Assembly (NCBI GenBank): GCA_964609495.1 | Contig: CAZSTA010000164.1 | Location: 1 to 8,633, forward strand | Reading direction: 5' to 3' | Source of the DNA: CAZSTA01 sp964609495 [NCBI: uncultured bacterium] | Lineage (GTDB): Bacteria; CAZSTA01 | DNA length: 8,633 nt | Shown here: piece after piece, positions 5,743-8,633 of the stretch | How positions within the stretch are numbered: the stretch's first letter is position 1 | Layout of the letters: every line of letters starts with the position of its first letter | Notes under the pieces: generated by a model | Database searches by the model: none | What the model saw: the letters and a program-made list of their open reading frames with translations, nothing else | What the model was told of the DNA's origin: nothing | Made by a program: the position numbers and the translations under genes

Positions 5743-6780
5743 ATGACAGACAAAAAATTGCTCGACTATGTGTTAGAAGATAAACAAGACACTATATTGA
5801 ATGATGGATTGGGTAAATACTTGAAGCTATGGATCGCTACCTGTAAACGATTTAAGGACTTCGTTTGCTGCTATAAAGACAAAATACGCAAGAAGATCAA
5901 AGGTATTAAGAAGGAGAAGGATGATGATGAGAGGAAGAGGAAGCTAGAGGATCTTAGATTCGAGTTAGAGATTCCATATCTTATTCTTCTCGATGATCGC
6001 TTCGAGGTCGAATATGAAAAGTATGGCACAAAAACTAAAGGTCCAGACTTTTCTGTCATCTTTAATAATCTCATCGAATTCAATATTGAAGTTACGCATT
6101 TTCGTGAACATTATTTGAACGAACGCTATAACAAATGGGAAGAGGAAGTTGAAAGTGAGATTAGAGCTATACCATCAAATTTCCATTTCATCCTAGATGT
6201 TAACCCAGTCAAACCCTACCTGATAATTCGATTGGAATCTGCAAAAGAAAAAATCATCCAATATATGAAGGATTTCAGCCAGGAGGTAGATCAAGAGGTA
6301 GATGAGATAGAATCTCCTATACCTGGTTTTGAAAGAGAGCTAAAGCTGACTCTGTTAAATAAAGCTAGGAAGGGTCAAACATACTTTCGTATCTTGAGAT
6401 TTGAATTCCAAACCGGTAAAGAATATCTCAAATTGGGCAATGTTCTCTTTGGTAAGAAGGGTAAACTTAAACAGATGAGACCGGGGATGATCAATATACT
6501 TATCATTAATACCACAAGTGCTAACTATGATGAAATAGATATACAGGATGGACAGGATGAGATTGTCAAAATTCCATCCTGTAAGGATGAGAAGAGCTTT
6601 GTTGAAAAGGGATTTCGAGGGAGAAAAGATTTTCTTCAACATTGGAAGAGATTAAGCGGTATTTTGTCCAGATTATTCGGAGGTGAAAAAAGTCGGATTT
6701 TTTGGTGTAGTGAACAGGCTGATCACCAAATCCCAGAACCTATAAGACAATACTTAAAAGGAATGACCTCTCTATTCTAA
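5743..6780 (+). CDS. Protein of unknown function, possible PD-(D/E)XK-like fold
   Basis: I do not recognise this 345-residue protein. It is soluble, with no signal peptide or membrane segment. Residues 34-70 are strongly charged and lysine-rich (CYKDKIRKKIKGIKKEKDDD), probably a helix. The one motif-like stretch is KGPDFSVIF (99-107) followed by IEFNIEVTHF (111-120). Spacing and hydrophobic pattern resemble the PD...(D/E)xK core of restriction-endonuclease-like folds, with D102 and E116 as metal ligands, but Thr118 stands where Lys is usual. Further on are predicted alternating strands and helices and a C-terminal RLFGGEKSRIFWCSEQ (308-323). AAGGTGAG seven bases before the ATG is a good ribosome site. 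It looks more AT- and lysine-rich than its neighbours, which could mean recent acquisition. A nuclease role is a guess from one motif. Confidence 0.75.
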   Translation: MTDKKLLDYVLEDKQDTILNDGLGKYLKLWIATCKRFKDFVCCYKDKIRKKIKGIKKEKDDDERKRKLEDLRFELEIPYLILLDDRFEVEYEKYGTKTKGPDFSVIFNNLIEFNIEVTHFREHYLNERYNKWEEEVESEIRAIPSNFHFILDVNPVKPYLIIRLESAKEKIIQYMKDFSQEVDQEVDEIESPIPGFERELKLTLLNKARKGQTYFRILRFEFQTGKEYLKLGNVLFGKKGKLKQMRPGMINILIINTTSANYDEIDIQDGQDEIVKIPSCKDEKSFVEKGFRGRKDFLQHWKRLSGILSRLFGGEKSRIFWCSEQADHQIPEPIRQYLKGMTSLF

Positions 6781-6880
6781 ATAATAGTTTTATGTACCAC
6801 TTGAGAACTTTATAAATAGGTTACGATCAACATCCTGAAGGTCATTAAGAGAGTATATAATTGATACGAAGGTGATTAAA

Positions 6881-7228
6881 GTGGCGGACATTGAGAGATT
6901 AAAGGATCTAGCGGTGGATATAGCTTCTTTGGATATAAGGATCGATCTTGCTGAGAAGCATTTGGTAAAGCTAAAAGATGAACGCAATGAGATACTGCGA
7001 CAACTTGAGCGGATCGTAGAAGAATTTAAAAGCGACGGGAATTATATAGAGGCGCTTGAGGTATTGGATAAGTACGGAGTGTCCTATCCGAGCGGAAGAG
7101 AAAAGGAAGAAGTCAAAGTTGAGGAGGAAATTAAACCTGTTACAGAGGCTAAGAAAAAGACAAAAAAGATTCAGGCTAAGAAGGTTAGGACTAAAGACGA
7201 AGATGACGGACAGCTAAGTTGGATATAA
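6881..7228 (+). CDS. Small coiled-coil protein of unknown function
   Basis: A 115-residue protein without a recognised domain. Residues 4-50 (IERLKDLAVDIASLDIRIDL..., on to LERIVEEF) form one long amphipathic helix with leucine/isoleucine spacing of a coiled coil. Residues about 50-68 look like a short helix-turn, and 70-115 is a charged, low-complexity tail with alternating acidic and lysine-rich runs (EAKKKTKKIQAKKVRTK) that ends in DGQLSWI. The basic tail could bind nucleic acid, but nothing proves it. Start choice: the frame opens at GTG 6872, but AAGGTGAT (6869-6876) overlaps that codon and is well spaced for GTG 6881. Its own TATAAT at 6856-6861 is possible but has no good -35 box. Confidence 0.65.
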   Translation: MADIERLKDLAVDIASLDIRIDLAEKHLVKLKDERNEILRQLERIVEEFKSDGNYIEALEVLDKYGVSYPSGREKEEVKVEEEIKPVTEAKKKTKKIQAKKVRTKDEDDGQLSWI

Positions 7229-7280
7229 TACGCTTTGATATAAGGAGAAACTAATCTCATTAAGAGAGAGGCTTAATTAT

Positions 7281-7336
7281 GTTCCCTCTCCCCTCGTGGG
7301 AGAGGGATAGGGTGAGGGGAATTTATATTTTGAACT
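7281..7336 (+). repeat. Hairpin-forming intergenic repeat, left copy
   Basis: This element begins with a 10-bp perfect hairpin (7283-7292 pairing with 7298-7307, stem core CCCTCTCCC/GGGAGAGGG, loop CTCGT), continues with ATAGGGTGAGGGG and ends with an AT-rich tail ATTTATATTTTGAACT. The first 39 bases recur exactly, in opposite orientation, at 8512-8550, and the tail recurs with a few differences. CCCTCACCCTATCCCTCTCCC-type repeats are known as abundant REP-like intergenic elements in many bacterial genomes. Here it separates the coiled-coil gene from amrS and may add a transcript-stabilising or terminating hairpin, though no T run follows the stem. Confidence 0.9.
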
Positions 7337-7374
7337 GATAATCTAAAAACTAATAATAGGAAGGTATTTTAGAG

Positions 7375-8388
7375 ATGAATGATCAATTTCTTCGAGAAGC
7401 CATACTTCAAGAGAAACTGGATGACGAGAAGGTGAGATGTTACACCTGTGAGAGAAGATGCGTAATTGCTTCTGGTGATCTTGGCTTCTGCAAGACTAGA
7501 AAGAATATCGAAGGAAAACTTTGGACCACAACTTATGGTGATATTTCAGCTATTTCGATAAATCCTATTGAAAAGAAACCGCTCTATCACTTCTATCCGG
7601 GAAGCAAAGCTTTAACCGCGGGAAGTTGGGGATGTAACTCTACCTGTCCCTGGTGTCAGAATTGGGATATAACTAAATCCTTTACTAGACAGGGTAGCAA
7701 ATATATGTCTCCTGAAAGGTTTATCTATCAAGCTATCGCTTCCGATTGTCAAGGCACTTCCATCAGCTTTAATGAGCCTACCCTCTCGCTGGAGTGGTCG
7801 CTGGATGTTTTTCGATTGGCTAAAGAGAAAGGGCTGTATAACACCTTCGTCACTAATGGCTATATGAGTTCTGAAGCCTTGCAGATGTTGATAGATAGCG
7901 GATTAGATGCGATGAATATTGATATTAAGGGAGATGCTGAGACCACACTTAAATATTGCGGATTACAGGTAGAAAAAGTTTGGAGGAATTCCGAAAAAGC
8001 CAAGGAAGCAGGTATTCATCTGGAGATATCCACCCTTATAATTCCCACGGTAAATGATGATGAGGAACAAATAGGGAAGATTGCGGAGAGAATATATAGG
8101 GATTTGGGAGCAGATACCCCCTGGCATTGTAATGGATACTATCCTGCCTACAATTTTAATCAACCGCCTACCTCTCTATCTTCTTTAGAGAGAGCTTGGG
8201 AGATAGGCAAGGAAGCAGGATTGAAATTCGTCTATATTGGCAATCTTCCCGGACATAAATACGAAAGCACCTTCTGCCCTCGATGTGGAGAACTACTGAT
8301 CGAGAGATATAGGATGGAAGTGCTCAAGATCAGAGTCGGCGAAGGGAAATGTTTCAGATGCGGGGAGAAGATCCCAATTGTTATCTAA
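7375..8388 (+). CDS. amrS: AmmeMemoRadiSam system radical SAM enzyme
   Basis: A radical S-adenosylmethionine enzyme of the AmmeMemoRadiSam group (337 residues, related to pyruvate formate-lyase activating enzymes). The [4Fe-4S] motif is CNSTCPWC, with C87, C91 and C94 (CxxxCxxC). Upstream lies the family's N-terminal cysteine cluster CYTCERRC...C (C22, C25, C29, C39). SFNEPTLSLEW and TNGYMS are the usual SAM-barrel blocks following the cluster, and HCNGYYPAYN matches the conserved C-terminal part. The last 40 residues hold two CxxC pairs (C301/C304, C326/C329), a zinc-ribbon-like addition. The family is typically linked to AMMECR1 and Memo proteins; neither is in this window. The biochemical reaction is not settled to my knowledge. 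AGGAAGG lies 10 bases before the ATG. The gene is bracketed by inverted repeats. Confidence 0.93.
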   Translation: MNDQFLREAILQEKLDDEKVRCYTCERRCVIASGDLGFCKTRKNIEGKLWTTTYGDISAISINPIEKKPLYHFYPGSKALTAGSWGCNSTCPWCQNWDITKSFTRQGSKYMSPERFIYQAIASDCQGTSISFNEPTLSLEWSLDVFRLAKEKGLYNTFVTNGYMSSEALQMLIDSGLDAMNIDIKGDAETTLKYCGLQVEKVWRNSEKAKEAGIHLEISTLIIPTVNDDEEQIGKIAERIYRDLGADTPWHCNGYYPAYNFNQPPTSLSSLERAWEIGKEAGLKFVYIGNLPGHKYESTFCPRCGELLIERYRMEVLKIRVGEGKCFRCGEKIPIVI

Positions 8389-8421
8389 ATAGCGAAGAAT
8401 AGTCGGCATCTGCAAGAGAAG

Positions 8422-8452
8422 AGTTTACAGAGGAAGTCTAAGCATGTAAACT
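8422..8452 (+). terminator. Possible weak terminator after amrS
   Basis: AGTTTACA and TGTAAACT form a perfect 8-bp stem around a 15-base loop, followed by TTGTTTGTG. It lies 34 bases after the amrS stop. The stem is AT-rich and the loop long, so a terminator role is uncertain. Confidence 0.3.
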
Positions 8453-8493
8453 TTGTTTGTGCTAGCCAGATTTTAAGTAGCTTTTCGCTAGTG

Positions 8494-8550
8494 AGTTCGA
8501 GATATAAATCCCCCCTCACCCTATCCCTCTCCCACGAGGGGAGAGGGAAC
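8494..8550 (-). repeat. Hairpin-forming intergenic repeat, right copy (inverted)
   Basis: Reverse-complement copy of the element at 7281-7336. Bases 8512-8550 match its first 39 bases exactly, including the CCCTCTCCC hairpin. The inner tail AGTTCGAGATATAAAT (8494-8509) matches AGTTCAAAATATAAAT of the other copy at 14 of 16 positions, with two extra C residues in the run at the joint. The two copies point at each other with amrS between them. I find no target-site duplication outside the pair. The rest of the stretch from 8551 to the window end holds no gene that I can support. Confidence 0.9.
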
Positions 8551-8633
8551 ATCCAGATAAGCTGGCTCTCTTGATCTTCCCCTCCCTTTTGGTTTTTGAA
8601 CTTATAATCGGGGGTATCATATTCTTAGTTCTT

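Noticed and set aside
5738-5749. Perfect 12-bp palindrome CTGTCATGACAG over the start codon of the 345-residue protein
   Set aside because: Could be an operator or occluding hairpin, but the stem is only 4 bp with a minimal loop and no second copy is seen; likely chance.
6856-6861. TATAAT before the coiled-coil gene
   Set aside because: No acceptable -35 box at 16-18 bases, and a start point there would leave only about a dozen bases before the start codon.
7330-7359. TTGAAC with TAATAG or AATAAT as a promoter for amrS
   Set aside because: The -10 match is poor and the start point would fall on or after the ribosome site, so not listed as a promoter.
7281-8550. Insertion sequence or transposon with terminal inverted repeats
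   Set aside because: The enclosed gene is a radical SAM enzyme, not a transposase, and no target-site duplication flanks the pair.

Overview
This window most likely comes from an uncultured, possibly thermophilic bacterium. The evidence is Shine-Dalgarno sites in front of most genes, several sigma70-like -35/-10 pairs, GTG starts, an AT-rich base composition and heavy use of AGA/AGG arginine and ATA isoleucine codons. I cannot place it in a phylum. An archaeal origin is less likely but not excluded, because some families here (AmrS, DUF2330, GerW) also occur in archaea. Nine protein genes fill the window. I see no tRNA, rRNA, CRISPR array or transposase gene.

Left part (1-2480), cell-envelope genes. 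A plus-strand DUF2330 protein with a signal peptide and a C-terminal membrane anchor converges on a two-gene minus-strand operon. A perfect 9-bp hairpin between the converging ends probably terminates both. The operon encodes two GerW/YtfJ-related proteins. The downstream one is a secreted, glycine-rich GerW protein. The upstream one carries a degenerate GerW domain joined to TPR repeats. Its reading frame continues 38 codons upstream of its first ATG, and that stretch encodes a textbook signal peptide which begins at an ACG codon placed exactly where an ATG would be expected.

Middle part (2480-5699), small-molecule-modifying enzymes. From an AT-rich spacer with two face-to-face promoter candidates, a Gfo/Idh/MocA oxidoreductase gene runs rightward. 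It overlaps by ATGA a nucleotidyltransferase resembling lincosamide nucleotidyltransferases of the Lnu(B)/Lnu(F) type. Behind a TATAAT promoter candidate come two abutting GNAT acetyltransferase genes that are a tandem duplication (about 55% identical proteins). Together they look like a set for modifying a sugar-like or antibiotic-like compound, but no substrate can be read from the sequence.

Right part (5700-8633). A lysine-rich 345-residue protein of unknown function has a possible PD-(D/E)XK-like motif. It is followed by a small coiled-coil protein and then by amrS, the radical SAM enzyme of the AmmeMemoRadiSam group. amrS is bracketed by two copies of a roughly 56-nt hairpin-forming repeat in opposite orientation, of which 39 nt are identical. 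The last 245 bases hold the second repeat copy and no gene that I can support.
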